From Theristus sp. LFF4_11 (Eukaryota > Nematoda > Chromadorea > Monhysterida > Xyalidae), in the NCBI GenBank assembly GCA_030248135.1, contig JASANC010003221.1:62001-126000 (forward strand): DNA of 64,000 nt. The letters are read 5' to 3'. Positions within the stretch are counted from its first letter, which is position 1, and each line of letters opens with the position of its first letter. The translations under genes were made by a program, and so were the position numbers. The notes beneath the pieces were generated by a model, which was given only the letters and a program-made list of their open reading frames with translations, was not told the origin of the DNA and searched no databases. Of this stretch, positions 13,246 to 25,801 are shown one piece after another.

Positions 13246-14062
13246 AGTGTTGAATCATGCAATAAACAATAACTTTTGTGCGGCATTATTACAAATCATG
13301 GAGATTCCACCATCGAGATCAATGCTCTCCGACCGGAGTTCGTCGTCGAAACGATTTCGCCGATTTCTAGCGGCCAAAGCGCAATCGCTATGGCCGGGTG
13401 GCAACAACAGTTCGGGTGTAAATAAGCGAAACGGTCACACGCCAAACGACGTGCACGTTATTGACAGTCGTGAAACATCTGCAACCAGCGTTCGCCAGCG
13501 GAATGCCTATTTTGGACCGGTCACCGCCGCTTCGATGTCCGACCCAGAGGAACAGGCGAGCAATGGCGGCGACTTTCTGGCGCCCCTCTACCAAAACAAC
13601 ACGACCACCTTCACCCGATCAACGCGAAATCACCGCGATCCCGATCCGTCGGTGACGCGCGACCAGCGGTGCGCTAGCGAGCCGACCAATCAGCGACGAG
13701 TAGTGAAGCTGTTCGCCAATCAGCAGCAACGTCGCGCGCAGAAGTCAATGTCGAAAGAAATTAGTCCGGCTAACAACGATCGTTACATCATCGACCACGA
13801 CTTGGATCACCATCGAGCGCCATTGAACAGCAGTGGGAGACCGTTGAGAATTGGTGGTACAGTGCCCCCGGTGGGGCATGATCAACAGAGTCCCGGTCGG
13901 TCATGGTCGAATGCGGCCGATGAAATCAACGACTCAACAGATCCGAGGAAAACATTGGTACATTGGTGGTGCCAATGGCAGCGGCATCAGGAAAAACGCC
14001 GCAACAAACGAAGGTTATTTAGACAAATGTTACAGGCAGCTTTGTACGTTGCTATGAGCTAG
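13246..14062 (+). CDS. Disordered coding exon, possible N-terminal extension of the FARP gene
   Basis: An open frame with clearly coding codon use runs from the acceptor before 13,246. The first good ATG is at 13,298 and a stop closes at 14,062, giving 254 residues if read as one exon. The protein is serine-, arginine-, asparagine- and glutamine-rich without a recognised domain. A donor after 14,013 (AAG|GTTATT, phase 2) would join exactly in phase to the first FERM exon at 16,479 (A completing an Arg codon), adding about 239 residues upstream of the FERM Met at 16,480. However, that Met already gives a normal FARP-like start (Met-Gly). The exon may therefore be an alternative N-terminus, 5' untranslated sequence with a chance frame, or an independent single-exon gene. 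I do not recognise the product. Confidence 0.5.
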
Positions 14063-16478
14063 GAGTGCATCAATAGCACATTACCATTAGTTGTTTGTGT
14101 ATGCGAATAGTGGGTGCCTGTTTTTTTACTTTTGCAAAATGCAGTTATGCGATATCATCGTTCAATAGTTTTCAACTACATTGTATCTAAATACCAAAAT
14201 TTTCAAAAAAAATTAAGATAGAAACCGATTCTATTTTTGCAAGAAAAAAACGGAAAGAAAATCGGTTTTATTTCCCATGCCAACCGTAGTTTCATCACAC
14301 GTCACTCATCGTGTTTTCTGGCAATCATAACAAAATGCTTTTTCTTGGCATTTGCTTCTTTTTATGTTTGGCATATCAAGTTACTTTAAAGCGGAAAGAT
14401 ACAGCATTCCGCGTTTCAGTTCAGGGAAACAAACAAGAGGTATTTTTGCCTTGTGTAGTCTTCTGAATTCCGCTGTCTACTACTCAAGAAGAGGCACGTG
14501 CGAATGAATGCAAGAACCAAAAACTTTTTGTCTTTGTGTTTTTGAAAAAAATGTTTGTCATATGTTCCAGTTGCTTGTCATTTGAATTTGAAGATTTGAA
14601 ATTTGTCTGTCGCCCATCACTCATTCATCCCGGCGGAAATAAAAACTGGCTATTTAAAAAAAATCACTTTTCATTTCTTTTACACTTTATACATGTATCT
14701 GTATGCCTTATGCCTTCATCAACCCCTGACAAGAAAGAACCTGCAAATATCGCGGCTGACGCCGATTTTGAAGTTGTCTACAGGGTTTTATGTCACGCAG
14801 AAACAATGTGCGGGTGCTTATTGCTTCTTCATTGTGCCCGCAAGTTTTGCGTATTTCGGAAGTTTTCTTCAAAACAAGTCGCCTGAGCAGATACTTGTGC
14901 TTCACACATTGTATATTTCATATGACACGACAAAAATATGCTTCTTTTCGGTCGGGGGCAGTTATTCATTTGAACATACATGTATGGAAGTTTGCGTTTT
15001 AGAAAATTTCTTCGACTTAGCCATTTGACTTGCGCCACATATCAGAAACATTACAAACCGCACACACACACACACATTTTTTCACATTGTTCATTCCCGG
15101 CCAATCGACAGTCGCCTGCCCTCTATACTTTGACATGTGCACCTCTGCTGAGAGCTTGCTTGCAAATGCAGCATTTTTGCATGCAGACTGTCATTGTGTA
15201 GCCTGTGTGCCACCACTAAACTGCTTGCATATTGTTTTCGTCCGTTTTTGGTGCACCGTTTTTTTTATTTCTTAAATTTCAATCTGTGTGGTCTATTGAT
15301 TTTTCATGTGTTTTTCTCCATGAAAATGAATTTATTTTTAAAACTCTGATAATTTATGCTGTTTTATTTCATACTCATAATCTAGTTTCACCGTTTTTTA
15401 ATTCTGTCATTTGGTATCCATCCAGCAAGCCGTGTGGAATGTTATTATTTTTTGTGGCATTTCTTGATTCGCGAAACGACTAAAGCTTCTCTGCGATTCG
15501 TGTTTTGCCGCAGTATCCCCGGAGCTTGCGCGACTCCTTTGAATTACGAAAGCGTTTTCTGCAACTGCAATACAAATTGTGTTCAGCTATACAAGTAGTG
15601 CGTGAAGCCGATATCTGACATGCGGTGTATGGACGCAAAATAATCACATTTTTGATACAGCTTATATGTGTTCTACTTGGGTGCTAATTTAAAGAATTCG
15701 ATTACCGTTCACGTTCATTTCGAATTCATCCGAAAGCACAGAGGCTGTGGGTGTTTGCATTGAAGAAAATCTCAGTTAGGGATGTTTAGGCGTTCTTCGC
15801 TACATTTGCAATGTCGGCTAACAAAAATAGCGTCCCTAGCAAGTAGCACCTTTGTGCTACTGGATTCTGTAAACTCTGTTGCAGGTTTATGAAGGCCTTT
15901 GAAATTTGCAATTCTTTTATCTCAATATTCGGTTGTGGTAGCACTGATGGAATACCCATGTAGTTTGCTGGAAAAATAACTATTTACATTTTTTACTTGC
16001 GGATAGCCTTTTCTACAAATGCACGTCAATTTTATTCTGTTTATTAGTCCTCCTTGAAATGTACTCTATTGAAAATCAAGAACTATATTCAGGCTTATTA
16101 CAAGCTTTTGCGCGATGATTACAGCGGTCGGTAGATCTTGTTTCGTATGGTTTATAGTATGTGCCGAACCTAACATACGTGGTCAGCGACTTGCTCGCTA
16201 TTTTCAGCGTTCTTTAAGCTTCCATTGATAAGACCCAGACGATTTACAGGCAAGCTGTACATGTAGTTGCTGTGCTAGTCCATGAAAACCGTGACTATTC
16301 ACTGATTCATCTCAATTACATTTCTTAAGTCTTACATTCTCTGAACATGATGCTGTTTTTGAGTTGTATCTGTCAAAGGTATGTGATCCGTACCACCAGA
16401 TGTCGTTTGTCAGTGTTGAAATCACCAAGCAAATGGCGGTTTAAACGCAGAAATAATGTTTTTTTTCGATTTTTCCAG
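14063..16478. other. Intron or intergenic stretch
   Basis: No gene was seen. A fragment with the hAT-like right end ATGCCAACC lies at about 14,170-14,285, and a short CA repeat at about 15,061-15,075. The stretch ends in the acceptor TTTTTCCAG of the first FERM exon. Confidence 0.5.
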
Positions 16479-16479
16479 A

Positions 16480-19400
16480 ATGGGCCTTGCGACGCCGGCA
16501 ACGTCGGTCATTCCACAGGGCGTCGGTGCACCTCCCCCACCGGGCATGGACTCGAAACGCGGCAAGCTGATGTGCATCAAAGTGCGCATGCTCGACGACA
16601 CCGTCGGCGTCTTTCATCTGGGCGTAAGTGTTTTCAGTGCGTCAAAACTGGCATACAGGGTGCCCCGGCGTTTTCGCTCGTTCTACGTTTAGCTTTATTG
16701 CGTAAAAAATGAGAACGTAGCCCCGTGCATACGTCACAAAAATCGATCCAGCGAATTGTTAAAATTAAACGGAGCATTCGCGTGTGCGAATGCTGCGTCA
16801 CCGATATGGAATATCGCTTCTTTTTTCGTTTGTTACTGCGTTGAGTCAAACTGCTAGCATGTTTTATTGGTCTACTACGATTATTTCCGGTATAATCAGT
16901 CATTGGCCACGGCACGGTCACGACAAGAAAAAATTCAATGTCCTAATTTAATTCGCCGTTTATTTGAGGCAATAAATACATTTAAGCATACTCCTGTACA
17001 GCAAGGATATAAAATGGGTGAACACATGCTAAGATATGGTAATTGATTTTGAACTGCGGTTACACGAATATGCATAGCAATAACCACGTATGTAGTGTTG
17101 GTTCGTTTGAATACGAATGGGTCACGCTTTTCCATGTTGAAAAAATCGAGTAACCGGTTCTCATTTCTCAAAAATAACTTCCAGTCATAAACAAGGTTTA
17201 TTCGAGTCAGTCAAAAATAAAACTGTGACTATTTCAGCACAAGGCACTTGGTCAGGCCTTATTTGACGAAGTGTGCCGTCATTTAAACCTGTTAGAATCC
17301 GATTATTTTGGTCTCGAATTTCTCGACTGCTACGGGAATCATGTGCGTTTCTTAACAGATTTCTGAACAACAACAACTTTTTGTCAAAGAGAGGTTTATT
17401 TTGTTTTCAAGTGTTGGCTGGATCGTGAGAAACCGATTTTACGGCAAATAACGTCCAGCCAATCGGATGCCCGATTCTACTTTGTGGTCAAATTCTATAG
17501 TCCGGATCCGGCCGAATTGGAAGAGGAGTATACAAGGTACGCTGTTGTTTATGATTCTATAAGTCACAACATCTTTTCAAAAAAAAAGTTCAAATAATGT
17601 CATTGAAATTTGAAACAGATATCTGTTTGCGCTACAAGTGAAGCGAGATCTAGCGAGCGGTCATTTTGTATGCAATGACGCTACTGCGGCGCTAATGACT
17701 GCCTACATTATTCAAGGTTAGTTTAGTGAACGAAGAAAGCAAAAAAAATATCTATATAAAAACAATTTTTGATTTTCAATGTTCCCAAAACAACAAAGGT
17801 TTCTTAAAAATTTCAGCTGAATGCGGCGACTATTCGCCGGATGATTATCCTGATCACACGTATCTGTCTTCTGCCCGTTTAGTCCCTAATCAGACTGCTG
17901 AGTTTGAAAAGGCTGTTATGGAAAATCACATGAAGCTGATGTACGCTGAGTCGATCGAAGTTCATGTTTTTTTCAATTTTTGACATCGCAATTTTTGCTA
18001 TTTGCAGCTTTACTTTTCTTATTCTTCAGAAGTATGGCGCCGGCTGAAGCTGATATGCACTTGTTGGAAACTGCAAGACGATGTGAATTTTATGGAGTGA
18101 AATTTCATCCTGCGAAAGTTGGTTCTATTCTTGTTTTTTTTGTAAATAATCCCTGTGATACGAACCCGAATTGCAGTTTTCTGTGATTCCTTTTCAGGAC
18201 ATTGAAGGGACGCCGGTGAATTTAACAGTGTTACATATGGGTATAAAAGTCTTCCATCAGCTAACGTGCGCCAGCACATTCAGTTGGGCAAAAGTGCGAA
18301 AACTGAGCTTCAAACGCAAGAAGTTCCTCATCAAACTTCACCCGGATAGCTACGTTCGTTGATACGTTGCTTAAGGGGCATTCATGAAGCAATATTTAGT
18401 GACCGTGTTGCTATGTTTTAGCACAGCTACGCGTCACTAAATACTGCTTTATGAATGCGCTTTTACATTTTGTGTTTTTGTCGCAACATTCTTTAAGTAT
18501 GATTAAAAACTTTCAATCCGTTTTTCAGCAGTACTATAAGGACACAATTGAATTCATCTTTGAAACGCGCAACGAGAGCAAAGCGTTCTGGAAAAAGTGT
18601 GTTGAGCATCACACATTTTTTCGGTGTGGTGAAATGGACGCGAAAACTGCCGCCGGTCACGATAAAATGTTCCTCACCAAAGGATCTTCGTTCAAGTACT
18701 GCTCTTCTATGTTCGTTTTTTCATTTCAAAATCGGTGCTCTGTGATAGTAGCCAGTAGTTTTTCGACAGCTTTAAAAATGTTTTCCTAAAATTGTATATT
18801 TTTTTAATTTTAAGGTATCAAGGACGAACGCAGAAACAGATCACTGATTACGTTCGAGAACACCACAAGCGAAGAGAACCATTCACGAGGTCAGTTTATT
18901 GTCTCACGTGTATTGTGGATTTATTCAAACGTGGCCGGACTAAAAGGACGTCATTTGCTTTAAAAACGCCCGTTTGTCAAAGTACAGGCACTAAAATTTC
19001 AATTTGGTGTGACTGATTCGACATTCACCGTTTGTTTACGGGAAAAATCGGCTAAACGGAAAGTCTGGTTTGCTGTGAACGGCAAGAGCATGTTTTGCGG
19101 CGCATGACGTCATTTCAGTGGGATGCGTTTAAAAAAATAGGTCATACGTCAATGTAATCTCAGTTTTCCATCTTATTAACGGTTCAATGCTTGTTCATGA
19201 GTTATTATCAATTTTTAAGTTCTGCGACTGAATGCGTGTGCAGACGTGGAACGGAAACTAGTTTCAACCTTTATACGGCAACTCAAAGTCGCCTAGGTGA
19301 ATCGGCACTATGTAGGGGACTCGGAGCACTTTACCAATGTTGAATTCCCGCGTCATCCATGAAACTGTTTACCTATCTATGCGTGCATTGACTCGCGGGA

Positions 19401-22400
19401 CCAAAATAAAAAAATATTAACAACTGCAAAGTATACCATTTTGACAGTTTTTACAGGCCCATTCATTCGTCATTCGGGCGTTCCCCTCGAACGGGCGCCA
19501 CTGCAGCGTCAACACCCGGCACGATGCAACGCTCGACCCGTGCCATGTCTGCTATGACCCCGTCCACCGGCGCCCCAACGACCAATCAATTCTCAATAGC
19601 CAACACCGGCGCCGATGACGACGACGTTACCCGTGCCGTGCCTACGCCTTTACTACCCGGCCACCAAACGCAAATCAGCAGCGCACGCGCAAACGGCGAA
19701 CTTCAGAACAGCAATGTCGCTCGTGAGTCCGGCGTACGATCCAGTCAGCCGCCGACCAGTCCCGGCGTCACGCAGCGGCAGACGCACGCTCAGCAGATGA
19801 CCGCAAAAGGTACGCGTCAACAACAGGCCACTTGTAGCACGGTAGCACACGCGGCACAGCAAACAGCCAATTGTAACACAGTACCTGTGGTCTCGAGTCA
19901 CTCAGTTGTCGGTGTAGTCGGTGGTGCCAGTGCGGTGAACACAGATGATGTTAATTGTGGCGTAACACATGGCGCAGCGCCGCTTCAAACACAACAATCA
20001 GCTCCGTTGTCTTCCACCGGTAACACGCACGCCAGCCTGCACGCACCGCAGTGCTCCGCCACTTCACAAAGCGCTACCGCATTCGCAGGTCTGAGTCAAC
20101 CGCAGCCGCATACGCTGCTGCGCAAGGCGGTGCCACCAATATGCGCGCGCGCGTATAGCAATCAAATGTACGCTAGCACCACAACAAGCACAGAGCGCGC
20201 GCAGACAGCACCCAGCACTGCAGCACTGCAACAGCAGTCGCGCAACACTGCGGCTGTCAGTAACAATAACGTGGTGGTCGTCACCGGTAACACCACGGCG
20301 TGCATGCCGCTGATGCCGCCGAACACGTCGACGTTTGTGTCCGTGCCGAAGCAGCTGCCCAGCTCGGCAACGCCTGGCATTTACGACAACATCACGCCCG
20401 GACTGATGGGCGATCACCAACATCAGCAACAGCAACAGTTCGATGATGGCGACAATATTTCGGAAGACTCCTACCATCTGGATGATGATGTTGATGAGGA
20501 GGAGGAGGAATTGGATCTGATCGTTGTGAAACCGGGTGGGGTTGCACAGCAGCAAAACAGTGTTCCGCCAGCATCTTGCTCAAGTGCCTCTGTTGTCGTC
20601 GAGAATCCGGCCTACTACGACGTCAGGGCGGTTCGCTCCGCAGCTGCGACGGTACGCGAAATACCCGTAGTCAGCGCCGTCTCCAACTATCAAGCCGCTT
20701 CAACATCCACCACAACGACAACAACGTCGAGTAATGGTGCGTCAGCAAAAACGATGATCAACCCCTCACCAAAAGCGACGCCAACCAGTCCCTCCTCTGC
20801 GAGTCAACACTCGAAAGTCTCGTCATTTCCGCACTCTTCTTCGTCGTCCTTCTCGACAATACAACAAAAGCCGATCACCACTCCAACGGTATCACCAACA
20901 ACGCCGACAACTCCAAACACCTACGGTGCTACCGGTCCACTACCCGGACGAGTGCTGAGCAAAGCGACACCTGTCATAACGCCGGACGGTCCAGTGCAAA
21001 CACACACGGTCACTATTACAACAAGCAGCACAACCACGACGAGGCGACTTGGGCCAAAACCGATTGTTCCACCGAAACCTAAATTAAGCCAGGAAAAACC
21101 TGCTGCGACGCAATCGGCGGCACCAGCGAAAGTCAGCGCACGTTCGATGGAGGATTATGAAGAGGACGGGGAAACTGCGAACATGATTCCGCCGCCAACG
21201 CCGCCGATTCAGAAATCCGCTGCCACCGATCCGACATCGCAACCAAATCATGAATGCCCACAGATTCACATTCAATCGGAAGACCAACCTGAGATTCAAC
21301 ATCGTCTCATGCTCAACGGAGACATACCGTACATACTGCATATGCGACACGTCTCAAAGGAGGTGCTCGAAAGAACAGCAAGTAAAAGCGTGAACGCACC
21401 AATCGGTGACGCTGCCGAGGCACAGAAACCAATTGAAGCCAATCAAACCACTCCGACGGCATTCTCGACGTTCAAGGAGCAACATGGTACGCGTACGATA
21501 CCAGACGCGATTGCGATCGCTCAAAAACAGTCGACAAACACCAAAACTAACCGAAGTAATACGATGAACACTGAACACAACATTCCGGAGTCGAATAACA
21601 AACAACTGTCGAACACGCCAAGGATCATGACAAAGGCCAGAGAGCACCAACGGGGTCGTGCCGGCGGTCAAACATCGACGGTCGACGAAAAGGGCCGACG
21701 AAGAAAGTCGATCGATTTGGTGCCTAGACGTCGATTACCATCTCCCGGTAACTTTTCCAGTCAGGACCACTCAATATCACCGACGAATCCGGATTCCGGC
21801 AACATACTCGACTATATGCTGCGAAAGCGAACGCAGTCGCAAGATCGAATCCAGTTATTGAAAAAGCGAACCATGAACACGGAACGCAACGGCGCCAGCG
21901 GACGCGGGCGAAACGATCCAAGACGTCAAACGCAGCCTGTCCGCTTCGCGCCAACCGCCATCAGTATCACGAATAATAATGTTGCGAAATCGGCCACTCC
22001 AAATGTTACTCTGCAGTCGCCAACAAATCGCATCAACGACATAAACAGTAGAAGCCAGCCGGAGCTACCACTGGACGCTGACTACGAATCTGGCGATAAC
22101 GACTCTGTTGAATCGATCAGTTTACACGATGAAATGGACAACCTGGAGCAGGTGAGCGGGTGTCAGGTGTTGGAGAATTCGACCGACGAAGAGGAACCGC
22201 AAGAACAGAGCGACACTCGAAGGCACGGATCCGCCAGTTCGGCTGTCTCGATGCCACCGCCACCTCCACCGTTGGTGAGCGATCGAATGCCTGCCCTGAG
22301 CGCCTTCGTACCGCCGTCGTCAAACACGGCGCCATTCATCGACGATTCGTCACTCTCGGAGACGTCGACAACAAACGAGAAACGAACAGCGCCCACCGTT

Positions 22401-22457
22401 GCACAGATGAACACGTCGAATTCCGGAACTGATGGTGTACAGTGGACCGATTTCTGA
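16480..22457 (+). CDS. FARP/FRM-3-type FERM protein, FERM-only form
   Basis: Exons: 16479-16623, 17238-17342, 17412-17536, 17619-17716, 17817-17940, 18030-18117, 18198-18353, 18529-18695, 18815-18889 and 19457-22457. From ATG 16,480 this gives 1,360 residues. Residues about 28-335 form a FERM domain whose exons match FARP1/2 strongly (for example KVRMLDDT at the start, [20 protein letters not shown] in the F3 lobe). [11 protein letters not shown] then begins the FERM-adjacent region. The last exon adds about 1,000 low-complexity residues: Ser/Thr/Gln-rich, an acidic patch, proline runs (PPKPK, PPPPPP), and a C-terminal WTDF that fits a class I PDZ ligand (Thr at -2, Phe at 0). FERM proteins of this type link membrane receptors to the cortex; C. 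elegans FRM-3 is a FARP relative lacking the GEF half. The long last exon also contains a usable donor at 19,809, so the same gene may instead continue into the GEF exons. Confidence 0.85.
18371..18465. mobile_element. T1 MITE, copy 1 (FERM intron)
   Basis: A near-perfect palindrome with ends GGGGCATTCATGAAGC...GCTTTATGAATGCGC and inner arms ATTTAGTGAC/GTCACTAAAT. It fills half of the 175-nt intron 18,354-18,528, starting 18 nt after the donor. The flanks are TTAA-like, suggesting a short T/A-rich target duplication. Confidence 0.85.
18908..19145 (+). repeat. T10 dispersed repeat, copy 1
   Basis: Shares ATTGTGGATTTA at its left edge and AAAAAATAGGTCATAC at its right edge with the copy at 38,450-38,693. 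The ends are imperfect inverted repeats of each other, so this is probably a DNA-transposon derivative. It lies in the intron between 18,889 and 19,457, starting about 18 nt after the donor. Confidence 0.7.
19215..19415 (+). repeat. T7 dispersed repeat, copy 2
   Basis: Full-length-looking copy running from TTCTGCGACTGAATGCG to CGCGGGACCAAAATAAAA, in the same FERM intron as T10 copy 1 and ending about 40 nt before the acceptor of the big exon. Confidence 0.75.
19810..22457 (+). other. Alternative 3' extension of the FARP gene (retained coding part of last FERM exon)
   Basis: The exon 19,457-22,457 is open throughout. An internal donor at 19,809 (AAAAG|GTACGC, phase 1) would join in phase to the exon starting 25,802 and skip this segment. 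A second strong internal donor, CAG|GTGAGC, lies at 22,151/22,152 in phase 0, but I found no matching in-frame acceptor for it. If retained, this segment encodes 882 residues of disordered protein and the stop. A variant polyadenylation hexamer ATTAAA lies at 22,670-22,675, about 210 nt after the stop, which would suit a transcript ending here. Confidence 0.6.
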
Positions 22458-25400
22458 ATATTTTTTTGCGGATTTTTTTTTCTCGGTTGATGGATGTGCG
22501 TGCTTAGCGAGAATGGGATTGTTTCAGGGCTTCCAATTTTAATTATTGACTTTTTGTTTCATTTTTTGTTGTTTCTTCATTTCATGCAATAGAAAGCGAA
22601 CTTTTTCTAGTCAACTATGCATCGTCTTGGGGACTTGATCGAGACTCTGAAAACCAAAAAATGTTTCTTATTAAATCGCATCTTTTATTACTGCTGCATC
22701 TTTAAAGGTTCATAAAGCTACTCGTGTACCCTGTTGTGTGGTTATGGTTTGCAAACATTGTTTTACGTACATTTACAAATCGAGCTGTATCCCGACCGTA
22801 TGCACACATGTGAAACAACGCCGGTGTCCACTGCTTTGCGTCTCTTATCCACTTTTCAGTTGCTTCACCACTTTTTTGTTTAACCAAATTTTTTATGGAG
22901 CACAAAAAGAATCGTGTTTGCACTTTTTATCTTAAAATCTGTGAATGTCATTTTGTGCTCCATGAAACCCCAACAAGCTAGCAGTTTCGATGGTTTTTTG
23001 ATTTCTGCGGCCGCACCACGTTCAGACGCATTTATTTTGTTTTCTAATTTTTGTTCAAAAATCGGTTCACATCTTTTTTTTGTAAAAGCATACTTACATG
23101 CAGCTTGCTATCCGTTTGCATTCAGAATAACTGTATCTTCAGAACTGCTTAAGATCCATTAGGATGTGTTTAGAATCAATGGGCTATTTTCTTTAGTCAT
23201 GGTACGTGATGTAAAATGCTGCTGTGGTTGCCCGCATTTTCGGTGGTGTACCGCTTTCATTGCCAAACTCGGTGGTGCTGTGCTGTGATGGTGGTCAAAT
23301 ATATTTTCCCATGTTCGGTAAACCCCACTGTTGTGCGTTGTTTCAAGCTTCGTTTTTCTGTTCAAATTAAATCTACTATTATTAACAAATGATACAGGAA
23401 AGTTCAGCAATATGAAAATCAACCCGCCGTTCTTTGATAATCATTTTTTACAGAGCATGAAAAGGCGTTGTGTCGGTTGACTCAGGCATGCGAATTATGC
23501 GCGATTTTTAATTAATGAAAAGTGCGTGCGAGCAGAAGAACATGTAGCATAAAAAAGTTGAAACTGCTATATTTACGTACATGTTCGGAGTCAGAATTTA
23601 GACAAGTCTGGTAGCAGAAAAGTGTGTGCAATGCCATGGCCGCCATCACATCACAGTTTCACTGCTAACACCACCACAAGTTTTATTCGATCATACTTGT
23701 AAAAAACGAAGTGCAACATGTCGTGAACTTTCTGTAACCAACTTTTGGCCAAGATACCGTATTTTACTGTTAATTTTTTTACATGACAATAGAAACCAAG
23801 TTCAGTTGATTTGAAGAACGATGTCGCTGGTAATTTAAATTTTTTTAATTTTTAGTGGCTGTATACTGGAAGCTAAAATTAACAAATTTGCTGATCAACA
23901 ACAGAACTTCCATCACAACTTACTTATTCGGCTGTTTGTGAGTGTCCTGTATATGTCAAATCCGTTTTGTGTCAGGTTTGCTAAAAAGAATTTGAATCTC
24001 AAACTGTTGCAAACCTGTGAACCGAGAAGTTACAGTGTATCAGCAGCTGTTGCAAGACTACAGACGAACATTTTTTTCTGTTTTCTTCATTTTGTAAACT
24101 TACGATTCTATAACTTTTTTTACAGTTGCTTTGGTCTATCACATTCTGTTGTGTGCTTGTGCTTTCTAGTTCTAACCAATCATGTGCTAGTCATTTGATA
24201 TTCTTGTCCTGTTTCTGGTCACTAATTTTTTGCTTTAAATTTATTCTTTACAAACTTTTATTTTCAAGTGGTCAATTTTCAGAAAATTACATGCCGTTTT
24301 AATGTCATGACAAACAATTCGGTGCTTTAGTTTCTGTCTTACACAAAGTGTATATGTTTCTGTTTTCTTGATTCAATTTTTTGTTTGTTTTCCATCCTAT
24401 TGTGTTCAAGTCAAGAACGATTTTATCAAAGAAATCGGGATGCCAAATGACTTTGTTTTATTTTCAATTTATGGTTGTTTTGTGGCTTGGTATTGTGCCA
24501 TAAACGGACTCGAGTTTTTCTTGTAGTTTTCGTTTGGTTGTTTCTGACGTTTTAAATCAAAATAAAACCATGAATCCACAGAGTCCATCGGTCTATTGAT
24601 GAAGAATGAATAAAGAATTTTAATGCGTTGACGCTTGCTTGATGTGGTGTTCCGTTTGTTTCGCTTGGCACTCGAAGCATAGAGCGGCATTCATGAAGCA
24701 GTATTTAGTGACGCTACTGCTTCATGAATGCCCCTTTACAAACACCGCCGCGCTTGTAAAGTGCCGATAGTGAACGCCGATTTCATGGAAATTCATTGTG
24801 TTGTGCTGGACACTGGTAATCAAAAATCAATTTCAAGTTGCGCAATGGCTTGTTGGCGACACGAGGGAAAAGTATTGCTTGGGGAGTTCTCATTCGTTCG
24901 TTTTTTGTCGATATTGCAGTTGCCTGCCACTTTCGCCTTTCGCACACTGGGAAGCATCACACACACACAGCACTGCAGCAGCATATATAATAATATTCGC
25001 GCAAATTGAAGCAGCAAAAAGTTTAGTATAATGTCGTTCAATCGGGCGCGCGCGAAAAATAAAAATACGAAACTTGAGACGTCGCGACGTATCAGTGTGG
25101 CGCACAAACCGGTCGCCATTAGATAACGTGCCCGAAGCGAAAGCAAACGTCTGTCCGTATCTGCGTGACGGCTAATCCATAGGCAATCAGGCGCACCACT
25201 TTTGACTCGAAATCGGCCCCGCTTTCTAGGCTGAGATTACTGTTGGGCACAGCACAAACACACACACACACGTTTATAAAACACTGAACAAACGGCCGAA
25301 AATATAAATAATGCTTGCTGCACTTTTTATATGTCTCGCATACAAACGCACTCGCTTCGGGTATTGTTTATTGTTGAATTATGCTGGAGCAGGTTCGAAA

Positions 25401-25801
25401 GATCTCTCTTGATAAACACAGTTATAGTTTTTCATCAGAAAAAATGCTGAAGATTTATTGCACACCTCAGCTAGATTGGCTTTAAAGAATGGAAAACTGA
25501 GAAAACTGGGTAGTTCAAGATATCGGCTGTCAATAGAGCAAGTTGCGTTGTTTTTCACTTGAGCAAGCAAGCACATCTTCACCAACGTCGTCAACTCATT
25601 TTTGTTTCCATCTAGATATCTTCGCTTCTCTTGGTATTGCTACGAAGTGACTTTTGCTTTCTTATAATTGGCTCTGGCGCTTTTTTATCATATCCTGCAT
25701 TGTAGCTATCTATCATAGGCAGAAGCAGGCCAGTTTTTGCATGAAATTTGTGGACACTTATTACTGTTTTCAGTAAAATGGATTTTTAATTGAACTATTA
25801 G
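22458..25801. other. 3' untranslated/intronic stretch
   Basis: No exon with family similarity was found between the FERM-only stop and the first GEF exon. A shortened T1 copy lies at 24,681-24,738. The region 24,970-25,300 is CA- and GCGC-rich and could be promoter-like for a separately started GEF transcript, but I see no firm core-promoter signal. Confidence 0.45.
24681..24738. mobile_element. T1 MITE, copy 2 (internally deleted)
   Basis: Only the two ends remain: GGCATTCATGAAGCAGTATT, then GACGC, then the inverted arm CTGCTTCATGAATGCCCC. Confidence 0.85.

Noticed and set aside
21084..21671. Minus-strand frames opposite the large FERM exon
   Set aside because: Shadow frames of a biased (Thr/Ser/Gln/Pro-rich) coding exon, with no family similarity or splice sites.
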